Shown: positions 20,483-31,600 of the stretch, one piece after another
Position numbering within the stretch: position 1 is the stretch's first letter
Layout: the number at the start of each line of letters is the position of its first letter
NCBI GenBank assembly: GCA_025531455.1
Contig: JAMYHL010000003.1
Location: forward strand, 248,001 to 312,000
Reading direction: 5' to 3'
Source of the DNA: Apiotrichum sp. Y4204
Taxonomy: Eukaryota > Basidiomycota > Tremellomycetes > Trichosporonales > Trichosporonaceae
Length of the DNA stretch: 64,000 nt
Translations under genes and position numbers: made by a program
Notes under the pieces: generated by a model
Seen by the model: the letters and a program-made list of their open reading frames with translations, nothing else
Database searches by the model: none
Told to the model about the DNA's origin: nothing

Positions 20483-23400
20483 ATGTCTGCCGGCATAGCG
20501 GCGACGCCGAACGTGACGTCCGTGAACGTCACAATCGGCAACTCAACGACCCTCCAAGCGCTCTTGCAAAACCCTCCAGCTGAACCCCTTCCATTAGCAG
20601 CTATCATCGTCAGCGTCGCCACCGTGTTTGTCACAGTCATTATTCAGAAACAGTCTGCGCGCCGATGGTCAATGTTTTCCGCTGGAGCCCGAGTAGGTTT
20701 CGGGCGGTCGCGCTGCTGGTAATGATAAGCTAATGGTTTTTGGCACGCATGATGGCAGACCGGTTTGGTTACGGCTATGGCCAAGCACACAAACCTCACA
20801 TGCAAAAGTGGTACCGCAGGCTGTGGTTTAAGTTCTATCGTCGTTGGATGTATGAGCAACCTGTCCGGTCGACCCAAGAATACAACATCAGATGCAAAGA
20901 CAACCTCAATCTCGACCATCTGATCGTCGCCACTCCTCCACCTTCAATTAGGGACAAGCTATCGCATGACTTCCGAAAGCTCTGGCAAGCGTGTCAAACT
21001 AACTTTTGGAGAAGGCACATCAAGCCCAATTCCGAGTCTCGCATGCCTGTCTCTCCTAAATCGCAAATGCTTGAGAAACAAATCCCCCTGGAGATGATCG
21101 GTCCTCTAGATCTCCGGCCACCCTCTGTCTCAGAAACGGAACGAGAGCTGGACAGGGTGCGCTCTAATCAGTCGAAGCGACAGCCGGGCAGGAAGATACC
21201 TTCATCTCCAAAACGTAAGTTTTTTATGTGATGGGGGGCCGCAGCTTATGCCAACGAAGCTCCCAGTAAAGCTGATATAGCTTGGCAGCCGGATAGAGAT
21301 TTGGTTGAAGAGCTCTTAGAAGCATTCTCATTGGCGAAGGACGAACTGAGGCGCTACTGCGACGGTGCCCTACCCGTCATGTGGGATCTCGATCAGCCTG
21401 AGAACGAGCGATTGTACACCGAAATCGCTTCCACTGTGGCGCATCACATGTTCCACAAACGTCGATACCCGAAAGACGAAGTGCAGGTTCCAGTGACATA
21501 TAGAGCTACCTTCAAACCGACCGATGACTTCTTTCAGTGGACGACATCTTCGCGTCTCATGGAGCTTTTACGCGACTTGAAGAAGCACGGTTATGGCTTG
21601 GCTGATGATGGCACCAAAACGATCAATCCGGTCGTTCAGGCCTTGTGGTCCTCGCAAGGCTCCCAGCTGCCCAAAAACATGTTGACTTTCTTTCAAGAGG
21701 GATATGCGCGCTTCCAATTTTGGGAACCTCCAATCTCAGAGTCTGTGTACCTTGCTCGACTGGCGCAAAGCACACACTTGCACTACGCAGAGTTACTTCG
21801 GAGCCCCAATTTGAGAAATCTTCGCGACACTCTCCCTGCCCTGCTGTGTCTTACTCTGCACGCGATTCTGCTTACACCTGATAAGTGTCCCCATCCCTCA
21901 CTCGCCGGGTCTGCAGACAGCGGGTCGAAGTGGCAATGGCAGTTTGACCTGCCGACCACTACCGATCCGCCCCGTAAACTACCCCTGAGGCGCTGGGGCA
22001 AGTGGTATAAGTTCAAAAACCCTGCGTGCTCTCTCATGCTTGATGGTTCTGTCGAAGTTCCGTTTTCACATCGCGGAGGTGCGAAGCCTGAACGACTTTA
22101 CGTTGACCTGGCGGCGATCTCCAAAGGCGAGGGACAGTTTGTGTAAGTAATTTGACGGTAGTCCTTTGGGCGTTCCAGTATTTCCTGATATTCCTTATTA
22201 TCCATGCTCACTGACGACAGGGGCAATGAAATTCGCAACACCGGAATCCTGGGTTTGATGCTCGGTGAACCACAGCTCAAGGTCCCCCAATGGCCTGAAA
22301 ATCTCGACGAGGTTTTGATAAAGATCGCTAATCCCCCTACGAATAGCGCCACATGCGGCCACAGGTCCGAGACAGCACTTCGTCAGACGTTGGTTTTGGC
22401 CGCTGTTCCGGACACTATGCACTGCTCGGCCTACACACTCGCTCAACTGATTTCCGTTGCGGCTCGCTTTCGTCGTTTGGAGTATTACCCGGTGAGACAG
22501 TCAATGGGGCACTGGCTGCCTGAAGTTTCCTTCGAATACGAGGATATCTCCAACAGCACTATCATGGATTCTGGGGTCACGTACGGCATCCGCATCGACT
22601 TCAAGGCCTACTGGAAAGCATTATCTGAAACTCCCACAAAGTGGTACCAAACACCCGACAAGAAAACTCTTGTGGCTGTCTCCGCCTGGGGAACAACACG
22701 CATGTCGCAAGACGCTGGCTCACTTTTGCTAGAGTTTGCGGCGCCTCGAAGTACGAGTTTGGACCATGAGTTGTTCGGCAGGTCTGGGTTTCTCCCCGTC
22801 GAAGGTACGCCAAACATCGAAGTGAAAGAGGGCATGTTGGGTCGAGAGAATCCGTGGATTTTCTCGAGATCGGATTATCCGAAGGAAAGGTCTGACGAGT
22901 GGTCGTCATCACTCCTAGCATTGATCTGGAAAGGAAGGGTGCGCCATTTCTTTGACCAAGAAGACTCCCATTTGGTATTACACATGCCTGCCCGACCCTT
23001 CGCAGATCTCAGGGAACACGTCGCCCAGCTCGTGACAGACTCAGGAATGCCGCGCGACAAAAAGTACCTCACAACTCCGATCGATTACACGTCCAGTGGG
23101 CGCAAGCTTTCTTACGATTGTGCGGCAATTGTTGATGAATGGATTAGTGGGTTTTCGGGTTCTCTGCCGATGTGACAAATGTATTCCTCGTTCTCAGTTA
23201 ACCACCCCAGCCAAGTTTCAGGAGTCCGAGGAATACAAGAAGTATCCTCCGAAGGAGCGACATAAAAAGTTCTTCTTTCACTTCGAGCGGCTTCGCGCTA
23301 GTTGTCATCATGTCGATGATACCGAAGGCGGCATCTACAAACTCATCATGGCCGAGGCGCCGAAGACCTCTGAGACCGAATACGCGATTGAGAATATGAA

Positions 23401-23590
23401 CAGTATCGACCGTTACGTCTGCTTTCTGAATGTCAGGCACACGCTACCCGGGGCACTCAAACCCTATGGCCGATGGGCTGCCATCGAAATGATCGCTAAG
23501 ATAGGAGCGATCGCCCCTTATTTTCGGCTCCTACCCTTGGTGGCAGACACGATCCGACCGTGGGACTTCAAAACCGCATATCTGGTTTAA
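20483..23590 (+). CDS. Large orphan single-pass membrane protein
   Basis: At least five exons. The probable start is 20483 (MSAGIAATPNVTSVNVTIGN), an extracellular N-glycosylation-rich tail followed by one helix (LAAIIVSVATVFVTVII). A ~65-nt intron ends at 20758. The next exon begins DRFGYGYGQAHKPHMQKWYR, very basic and aromatic, consistent with the cytosolic side. A GTAAGT intron starts at about 21214. A firm intron at 22143-22220 keeps frame into GNEIRNTGILGLMLGEP. Near 23147 the frame changes; a GTGGGT...CCCCAG intron (~23148-23212) would join DEWI to KFQESEEYKK. The last exon ends at 23590. Total ~920-960 residues. The C-terminal 700 residues look globular with many Trp/Tyr but match no family I know. 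GC content and codon choice look lower in GC than in neighbouring genes. Confidence 0.55.
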
Positions 23591-24016
23591 CGATGGGTAC
23601 GTGCCCATGATGCCTGCTTGTGATGGAGGCGTCGTTAACAGATAGGGTATTGCTCCTCTCCACATGATTGTATGTCCATAGGCAGACACAGTAATCATTA
23701 GTTCAACTTGCGCGACACGGTTCCGCGTGCGAGTCAATGTACTGTAAGTATAGGCCCGTAGCTTTTGTACCGTCTAACGTTTAGGTGGGTGTCGTCGTCT
23801 GCGATCACTTTATACGCCGTCACGATCATGACCACAACTGTTTATGTCGTCTTTTAACCCGTGTTATCGATGGCGGATGGTCAGATGTCGCCCAAAATTT
23901 GATACGATATGGATGCGCTCCTTCACTACGATTTGGATTGATTTTGATAAGTTCATTCGGTGTTGGACTTCGTGTGGAATGCATCCCTCAGCTCCAATGG
24001 GAGTCCCAATCCTACC
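23591..24016. other. Spacer within the orphan island
   Basis: Relatively AT-rich; no supported gene. Frames at 23785-24101 are open but lack consistent coding character. Confidence 0.35.
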
Positions 24017-24533
24017 ATGCCCAGACCTCAGCTTCCTGCCGAGCTATATTCTGGCCATGTGGAATATGTACAGCATTGCCTTCAAAGGTTCAATCCGTTA
24101 GCCACGGCAGAGGTCCCGGATAGGTGGCCGTTGATGGCCTGTGCTACCTTTGGTGACTCGCCGACTCCTCAAGTTTCTGCGGTTGTCAGGCCCAGCAGGA
24201 TCACTGACACCCAACTTGGGGTAGATGGCAGAGGTGACCACTTCACACTTGTCAGTAGGGTCACAGGTATAAACTTCAAAGTTACATTGGCCATGGTATG
24301 TCCGTCAGCGAGCAGCCTCTTCTCCATCGATGTTAGATATAGGCAGCAAACCAGAGGACGATCCTGATGTGTCACTGACGGTAAATTTCCCGGTCCGTCA
24401 GGAAGACCACACAGGTGAGCTCGGCCGACAAGGTGTGAAGATTCTGGCGGTCAGTTGGGCAATGGCTGTTATTCTCGCCATGACAGAGACAATTCTTCTG
24501 CGAGGGAAATCAAAATTTGCACACGACGCTTAA
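24017..24533 (+). CDS. Small orphan protein with C-terminal membrane helix
   Basis: Start ATG 24017 (MPRPQLPAELYSGHVEYVQH). Exon 1 runs through DGRGDHFTLVSRVTGINFKV to about 24300. An intron ending in GATGTTAG (24334 region) leads to IGSKPEDDPDVSLTVNFPVR and a hydrophobic helix (VKILAVSWAMAVILAMTE) before the stop at 24533. The donor is uncertain (GTATGT is out of phase, GTCCGT is in phase), so the gene could be slightly mis-modelled or decayed. About 155 residues. It reads in the same direction as the large orphan membrane protein. No family recognised. Confidence 0.35.
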
Positions 24534-24606
24534 GAGGACAGTTGCAATCACTGATAAATCGCAACAAAATACTTCCCTTCTCCCCATGCCATCATTAACA
24601 CAAGCC

Positions 24607-25892
24607 CTAGACATTCGTGCGTACCGTCGAGAGCCTAAACTGCTCCTCACCCACGTCCTCGCGATACTCGTCAAACGTGCGGAACGCGACCTGCTCCCTG
24701 ATCTCCGCGGCGCGGCTCTCTTCCCAGCCGTCCCCGCCATATTGCTCGTAGTGCTCCTTGATCCAGCTGATAAATGTCGCGAGGATATCCTCCTCGAGCT
24801 CCTCCCGCGTGCGCACCTTGCCGTCCATGACGCCCACGAGTTCCTGTGGCATATCGTGCACGCCGACAATCACAAAGCGGTTCGTCGCGCCGACACGGAG
24901 CGAGTTTGCCACGTCCCACAGGAAGCCGTGCGGGCGGTGTTCCGTCCATTCTGGGTTTACTTCGGCTTTCGTATAGTACGCAGGCTTGAAGATGAGGACG
25001 ATTTCGCGCAGCGCCTCGCGGAACGTCGGGAGGGAGACCCAGCAGTTTGGGAGGGTTGGACGGTCGACGTCATATTCGGCATGCACGATCAGGCGCTCGA
25101 CAACCTTGGTGTCGTAGTAGCACAACGGCGCGGGCGTCGTCTTTTCCCACTCGTACGAGTCGGAAAACGTCGTGAACACCACCAGCGTCGGCGCAATGAT
25201 CGGGCACGGAATGGTGCCGAACGTGTAGAACCGCACGACCTCGAGGTCCGTCAGCGCGTCCTTCGCCCGCGACATCCGCGTCAGGTTGGTAACTTGAGGG
25301 TGGATGTCCACAACCCGCGTAGTCGCAAACAGGGCCTCCCACCGCGCTCTCAGCGCGCTGCACTGCCCGCCTTCCTCGCCGCAGTAGTCGTGCGCATTGT
25401 CCGTCACGTGCCCATAGTCGCATATCCAGCCGGGGAGCGCGCCGTCGATAGCAGTCATGGCGATGCGGAACTGCCGTTGTCTGACCTTGGGCGGACCAGG
25501 GGGAAAGAAGGGCGCCAAACGCTTCCGCCTTGCGTTTCTGAGTGGCGGGTCGGCTTCGCGCAGGATGACATGTGTCGCGAGGAGGAGGTCGACGCGTTTC
25601 CGGAGAGCGTGCGACGCCGTACGGAGAGCGAGCAGCGAGCCGTGCGGCGCGTAGCTGAGAATCGCGTCGAAGATGTGCGGGTACGACTGGTGGTCAAGGA
25701 TTGGTGCGGGTGCTGCGGTCTTGGTCTCAGCGCACTTGGTATTCTTTTTTACGTGCTAACCTTGATGGCCTTGCGCTTAGGAGCACGGGCTGATGGTGTC
25801 TTCTTTACTATCGACCACGCCGGTTTCGTCTTTGCCTTGGGTGCCGCCGCTGCTGGCGCGGGGGGCTTGCGTGCGCGGAGTGTCGGCGCCAT
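24607..25892 (-). CDS. F-box-like protein of a Trichosporonales-type expanded family
   Basis: Exons 25892-25761 and 25725-24607 (1251 nt, 416 residues). The 35-nt intron has a GTTAGC donor and an acceptor at GCTGAG that keeps frame. The first ~60 residues are Ala/Lys/Pro-rich. Then SYPHIFDAILSYAPHGSLLA and LRTASHALRKRVD follow, an F-box-like two-helix motif (H-I-F-D-A-I...LLALR...C/S-x-x-L-R). The rest is a long globular part with HPQVTNLT, RFYTFGTIPC and a C-terminal acidic EELEEDI helix. Proteins with this opening are numerous in Trichosporon relatives and are taken as Skp1-binding substrate receptors; the ligase role is inference. Single copy in this window. Confidence 0.65.
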
Positions 25893-28800
25893 GTCAGTTT
25901 AGTGTGGTGCTGAGATGTGTTGTAGGTGTGCATTTGCATGCATGGGGTCGAGCTGCGACCTGCTCTGTGCGATGTGGAGGAGTCCGAGTAGTTGCCGCCT
26001 GCTGGCCTGCTGGCCTGCTGGCGACTGTTTACAGGCGTCCAATAATCCATCGGGCCATCGACGCCACCGGGCACCGGTCTCCCGAACTCGCTTGGACCGC
26101 GCCCTGGGGGGTTCCTCTCATGGCACCTCACGCGGCAAAGAACAGGACTCGACGATCAAGTTCTCGAGGCCTTCAACGATGAGTTAGCGAAACAAAGTCT
26201 GATATCGCTGACAATCAGATATCAGGACAGGACGCGGTGCAAGCTGCAACATATGACCACAGAACGAATGAAGAATAGCAGAGAAAACGAAAAGGCAAGG
26301 AAACAGGGACAGAAAGCAAGGACAAAATCTGATACCATTCGACAGAGAACAAGCTCTTCGAAACGAGCGATCAAGGTACCCCCCCCCTGGCCCCTGGGGA
26401 TCGAGGCCCATCCCCTGTACAAGGTCGCGAGGCGCGAGCGCGAGGCTGGTACAGATCGACGTGGCGTGGCGTAAACGCGATGCCCCCCTGCGCCCTTGCC
26501 CCTCCGGCATCAGTGTGCAGCTTCTAGTCAATCGTATGCTCCTGACGATCGGAGGGCCATGGGATACGGGTCGCTCAGGCGCTCGCGAGCGATCGGCGAC
26601 GGTCAATGCGTGGGTGTACAAGGGGTAAGAATAAGGAATTATCGCTAGGGGAGCGGATCATTCCGGACTCGGGCGCAAAGATGATCAGCCAGCTGCGGAA
26701 CCCTTCCTGCCGAGGTGTCGAATGCCCGTTGATCAAACCTTTGATCGCGGATCCGAGGATGGTTCACCCTGCCGATCCGATGTCGATCTTCTCCCACTAA
26801 CTGCTATGTCGCTTCAAAATGAGGCGTAACGAGAATCGCGCGGGCGTATCAGAGCTTCAGAGCGCGGATATCGGGAGCGTGTAGCCGATCGCAATGGGCC
26901 TAGTCGCGCCGCAAGCCCCGACGCGAGCGGGCACAATATGCGCACAATCGACGTAGACGACGCGTTTCGCGGATGTGCGGATGTTCAGTACCCTCGCTAC
27001 GCCAAACTATTTGTAGTGCAAGGCACAGCAAGCGCACAGCGCGCAGCTTGCAGCTTGTTGTCTGTCCAGATCCGAGCTTTGGATCTGGTAAAGGATCTCG
27101 GCGCTCGGAGGTCGGAGGTCGGCGGTCGCATTTCCGGTCTGTGCGCAGGCACGTGATCGCCGCAGGCAATCAAATCTGGCTTGTCGAGGCTCAAGCGGGC
27201 GCCGGCGCGCGCCGCGCCACAGCCCACCCTCACCAGATTCCCGTTCCCAGCGCTGCCAATGCCCCCAGAGACTGATAGGAGAGATTTACGTAATTTTTTC
27301 AGGAAAGTTGCCCTCTACGAAGACTACCTCTAAGAAGACTGCCCCCTGTTGTGGAGCATGGAGCTCGGAGCTCGTCGTTTGCTCATAGAGTTGGGTTCTG
27401 TGCGCCCTGAAGGACGGGCCCGGATCTAAATAGTTTTCGATATGGGCCATGGGTGACGCCTGTAATTAGGGGGGCGGGGGCTGGATGAGGGGTGGATTAG
27501 GATTAGGACATTATCATAATTGTATGGTTGCAGGTGTGACTAGCTAGGCGCTTGTCAGCCGTTGCGCCCCTGGCTGGCCAGGCTCTGCCCCTTGTAGTGG
27601 CTGGTTGGTGACTGCGGAGAAGCCAGGGGTATCAGGGAACAAAGGCGGGCGATCGATGACGTCGGGGTTTGGGGGTGACTGTGCTTACATGGCTCGGCGC
27701 CATCGGTGCACAGCGCAGACCCGGGTATCGGCCACGCTCTTCCCACTTGCTGTTTAACCCTAGAGTACGCGCTGCTGACCGTCGGCGGCTGGCCGCTGGT
27801 CCCTCCCCATCTCTCCTGCATCTCCTGATCTCCTGGAATAAGAAGGTCTTTAGCGCTGCAGATCCCAATTCTTCGTCGCGATTCTCGGACGCTCTGATCC
27901 CCTCAAGAGGCGTGCATCCTGCAATTCTTGGCCTTGGCGCAGTACTTGCGCGGGGTTGTCTCGGGCCGCATGCCTCAGTGTTGTCTCATGATCGCATCAT
28001 TCGGGCCATCAATGTGGGTGTCCCGGTGCGCCGGTGCGCGGCGCACCATCCCGGCGATCCCGGCCCCCCATTTGAGTCATGGTGCGCAGTCACAGGCCGA
28101 GGCGTGGCGCCACCGTTCCTCGGGCCTTGGGCGCTTGGGCGGTCTTGGGCACTTCAGCTTGGCTCTTGGGCTCTTGGCCAATTGGCCACCCAGCCTACAA
28201 ACCACAGGCCACAGGAGTGCGTCGGCGTTGGCGCAGCAGCACGCAGTCGCGCAGCGCGCAGCCAGCCAGCATGGCACCATGGCACCCGTGCACTCGCGCA
28301 CTCACAAACTGTGTGCCCACATGTGCCAAGAGTGTTCTGCATGTTCTGCATATTCTGTGTATTCCGCGGCGCACGTTGCATATCTTTTACTCCTGCTTAA
28401 TTATTACGTGCAATCCGTGCTCGCTTTCATGTAAAAAGAGCAGAGCCGCAGAGCCTGACAGCTGAGAGGGAGAGAACAAGACAAAACACATTCGTCGTGG
28501 CACTGGCTCTGTACACCCGAAAAAAAAAAAAAAGATTGCAAGAGCAGGAGCAGTAGCCGCACACTGGCCCAAGAGCTGCGCGGCGCGCGGTGAGCTGCGA
28601 GCTGCGAACTGTCTGCGAGGCGTCGTCAGCAGCAAGTGCCCCCCGCCGAGGTGCCGAGTGGCCGATGCATCATCATTGCCCAGTCATCATCATCATAGTA
28701 GGCAACAAGCAGCTTTGGTAGCATCATCCCATCGCATCCATCGCATCCCTCCCTCCCTTCGCGTGCCGTTATTTTTTATTGCTTCTCTTCCTTCCGTTTT

Positions 28801-29405
28801 TCCCTTTTCCTGGGTAAACAGCTTAGACCTCTCCCCTCTCGACATCCGTCGTCCACTCGCTCTTCTTGTTTTCTCTCTCCTCATATCCCCCCACCGCGTC
28901 AGGCCTATATCTCGCATCGCCGCCGCCATCGCGCATCGCTTGCACATCGCCTGCACAATCAGTCTCACTCCCCACCCCCGCATTCCTCAGCACCCACAGT
29001 CACACCCCCACCGCCACGCAGCCCGCAGCCCGGAATCCACCTCCTCCCCTCCCCCGCCCGTGCCCGCACATACACCTGCTGCGCCTGTCTTGGAACTCAC
29101 CGTCGCATAACGCACGCACGAACGCATAGCGCACAGCGACTCGACTCGGCCACCGGTGCTGCCTAGTGTGCGCAGCTTTTTTCTTTTTTGTGCTTTTTTA
29201 ATTCCTCGTCGCTTTTTTTGTCACCACGATCACCACACACCGCCTGCACACGGACTCTGTGTCACTGCGCACAGCACACAAGCATACACAGCACACGGAC
29301 AACCTGCTGCGCCGTACATTCCGAACCGACACCTTCGTTTTAATCAACAACAATTCGCTAGAAGCTGGCATCGTTGCCTTCATTCTCCGTCGCAGCGCAC
29401 CAGCT
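25893..29405. other. Gene-poor 3.5-kb interval upstream of the protease
   Basis: No gene supported. 26.2-26.9 kb has many GATCG/CGATC-rich stretches. 27.0-28.4 kb has open frames only of low-complexity character, including CTTGGGC-rich repeats near 28120-28190. A 13-A run lies at about 28520-28533. From 28.65 kb onward the plus strand is strongly C/T-rich, typical of fungal promoters and 5' UTRs, and the protease gene probably has a long 5' leader. Confidence 0.45.
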
Positions 29406-29415
29406 CATATATACT
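29405..29415 (+). promoter_or_regulatory. TATA-like element of the aspartic protease gene
   Basis: CATATATAC lies about 100 bp before the start codon, at the end of a long pyrimidine-rich tract. Position and sequence fit a TATA box; not experimentally supported. Confidence 0.45.
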
Positions 29416-29507
29416 AGACCAGTAGAGGAGCCCATTGATCGACACCTTTTGCCTCTCACTTTGTTGATCTTTCATTCAAACTCATTCACGACTATCGCCC
29501 ACCCCCC

Positions 29508-31079
29508 ATGTACACCGCCGTCACACTTGCTGCCGCGGTGCTCGCTGCCGCCGGCGCCGTTGCCGCCCCGCCACAAGCCGTCGAGCCGCGGGCAACCCTA
29601 GAGAAGCGCGGCTCGGTTGCCGTGCCGCTTAACCCTCCCCGTGCCCTCCCCCGCGATGCCAGCCAGTCGGACATTATCGAACACCTGCGCGAGATGTCGA
29701 TCGGCACTCGTAAAAAGTATCTCAACCACCTCTCGCCCGAGGGCAAACGCCACCTCAAGCGCGACCTTGCCATCCGCGATGAGATGCTCCGCAAACGTGC
29801 CGCCGGCGATCTTGGTACCACAACCCTGGCTAACACTGGCATTGACTCTTCGTACTCCGCCGCGGTGGAAATTGGTACTCCCCCACAAAGTCTGCTGGTC
29901 GTCATGGACACGGGCTCCTCGGACCTGTGGGTGGTTGACACTTCCTGTTCCGTGTGCGCTCAGGAGGGGCTACCCCTCTTTGACGAGACCAAGTCGTCGA
30001 CTGTTCGCAGGAGCAACATGCCCTTTGGCGTAAAGTACGGCTCTGGCGAAGTGTCGGGCTCGCTCGGCACCGACACGGTGTCCATGGCTGGGTTTACTAT
30101 CAACAGACAGTACTTTGGCCTCGTCGACCAGGCGATTGGCACCCAGCCGGGCAGCAGCAAGACAACGGCCCTCCTGAACGCCCCTCTCTCCGGTATCATG
30201 GGTCTTGCCTTCACGGGCCTCGTGGCCGCGCCCGAGGTCGTGCCATGGTGGGAGCAATTGGCCCAATCGACATGGAAGGACCCCGAGTTTGGCGTCTTTA
30301 TGAAGCGATACCGTGGCCAGGCTGATACCCGGGCATTTGAGCCCAATGGCGGCGAGATTGTCTTTGGCGGTCTCAACACTTCGATGTTCCAGGGCAAGAT
30401 GAACTATGTCAATGTACCCGGCAGCAACGACTACTGGCGTATCCCCGTTGACGACATTTCTCTCGGCGGCAAGAGCCTCGGATACAACAACCCCTCGCCC
30501 AATGCCGCCATTGATACCGGCACCACGCTCATTGGCGCGCCCTCCTCTGTCGTTCGGGCCATCTACTCCAGCATCAGGGGCTCCCAGGAGCTGTCGCAGT
30601 ATGGTATGGAAGGATACTACGCGTATCCCTGCGCCACCACTGTGGACTTTGCGATGACCTTTGGCGGCGTGTCGTACCCTGTCAATAACGACGACTTCAA
30701 CTTTAACCAGCTGGACGACACTTACTGCATCGGTGCCGTCTTCGCCCTTGACACGGGCTCCAACTCCTTGGTCCAGTGGATCGTAGGCGCCACCTTTTTG
30801 AAGAATGTCTACTCGGCTTACCGCCTCAAGCCTGCTGCTGTCGGCTTTGCCAGCTTGGCAAACGGCGTCCAGGTTGCCGGCAACGACCTCACCCAGGGGG
30901 GCAACATCAACCCTCTCGGCAATGGCGGCAGCGGCCACATCCCGTCAGGCGTCACGATCGGCAACCCGCAGAACACCGGGTCCTCGAACCCCTTGGGTAA
31001 CTCTGGCAGTGGCGCGTTCGGCCTTCGCGCGCCGACCGCTGCCGTCATTGTCGCCACCCTCCTTGCCGCCTTCCTCTAG
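29508..31079 (+). CDS. Secreted, GPI-anchored pepsin-like aspartic protease (yapsin-type)
   Basis: Intronless, 523 residues. A signal peptide (MYTAVTLAAAVLAAAGAVAA) is followed by a propeptide ending near LRKRAAGDLG, where KR is a likely Kex2 site. The catalytic Asp134 sits in VMDTGSSDLW, with the YGSG flap segment later, and the second Asp336 in AAIDTGTTL. IVGATFLKNVYSAY is the conserved pre-C-terminal strand of family A1. A Gly/Asn/Ser-rich spacer and a hydrophobic tail (APTAAVIVATLLAAFL) after small residues mark a GPI-attachment signal. By family knowledge it cleaves proteins at the cell surface or in the wall. Absence of introns contrasts with most neighbours. It diverges from the F-box-like gene across a 3.6-kb upstream region. 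The call is firm. Confidence 0.95.
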   Translation: MYTAVTLAAAVLAAAGAVAAPPQAVEPRATLEKRGSVAVPLNPPRALPRDASQSDIIEHLREMSIGTRKKYLNHLSPEGKRHLKRDLAIRDEMLRKRAAGDLGTTTLANTGIDSSYSAAVEIGTPPQSLLVVMDTGSSDLWVVDTSCSVCAQEGLPLFDETKSSTVRRSNMPFGVKYGSGEVSGSLGTDTVSMAGFTINRQYFGLVDQAIGTQPGSSKTTALLNAPLSGIMGLAFTGLVAAPEVVPWWEQLAQSTWKDPEFGVFMKRYRGQADTRAFEPNGGEIVFGGLNTSMFQGKMNYVNVPGSNDYWRIPVDDISLGGKSLGYNNPSPNAAIDTGTTLIGAPSSVVRAIYSSIRGSQELSQYGMEGYYAYPCATTVDFAMTFGGVSYPVNNDDFNFNQLDDTYCIGAVFALDTGSNSLVQWIVGATFLKNVYSAYRLKPAAVGFASLANGVQVAGNDLTQGGNINPLGNGGSGHIPSGVTIGNPQNTGSSNPLGNSGSGAFGLRAPTAAVIVATLLAAFL

Positions 31080-31600
31080 GCCCATTTCCTCCCGACCCGC
31101 TGCAATTTTTCTTGCCCCATCTCGCATCTTCCCCTATTCCCCCCCGTGGCCTTCCCTCGCCCCGTCCATCGCCCACGCACCATCTAGCCATCAGTTTGCC
31201 ATACAGATACAACTACAGCTACAGTTCATCCCCCCCGTGTCATCCTGGCCGCTCCACACGTCGTGGCAATGTAATACCTAATGCAAGTTAATGAAACCAA
31301 GGAGGAGGTGCGGCCAAGGGCCGGAAGGGTTGGAGTGAGGGGTTACATGTGGGGCAGTGAGTGGGTATGTGGGTGCACGTGTGTGGTGAATCATGAGGTG
31401 CATGGTGCATGATGCTCGCTGTTTGTGATGAAGACATGTGTTTTGGCTGAATTGGGTGGCGATTCGGGTGGCGAATGCGCGATTGTCGATTGTCTCGGGC
31501 ACTCGAAATGCTTCCGCCCGCAATGACAATGATACCGATTTCGACGCGTCGACGCGCCTTCTTTCACCTCCACAACATCCACACCAATGCCAACACGACC
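31080..31600. other. Spacer between protease and Sld3-like genes
   Basis: 3' UTR of the protease, then promoter of the next gene in the same direction. No extra feature seen. Confidence 0.45.

Noticed and set aside
24517..25902. Plus-strand ORF of 461 codons
   Set aside because: Antisense of the F-box-like gene. Arg/Val/His-rich composition typical of the shadow of a GC-rich gene, and the minus-strand gene has a proper intron and conserved opening.
27669..28470. Overlapping plus-strand ORFs of 128-243 codons
   Set aside because: Low-complexity Cys/His/Trp-rich translations in several frames at once, driven by CTTGGGC-type repeats. No splice structure or family.
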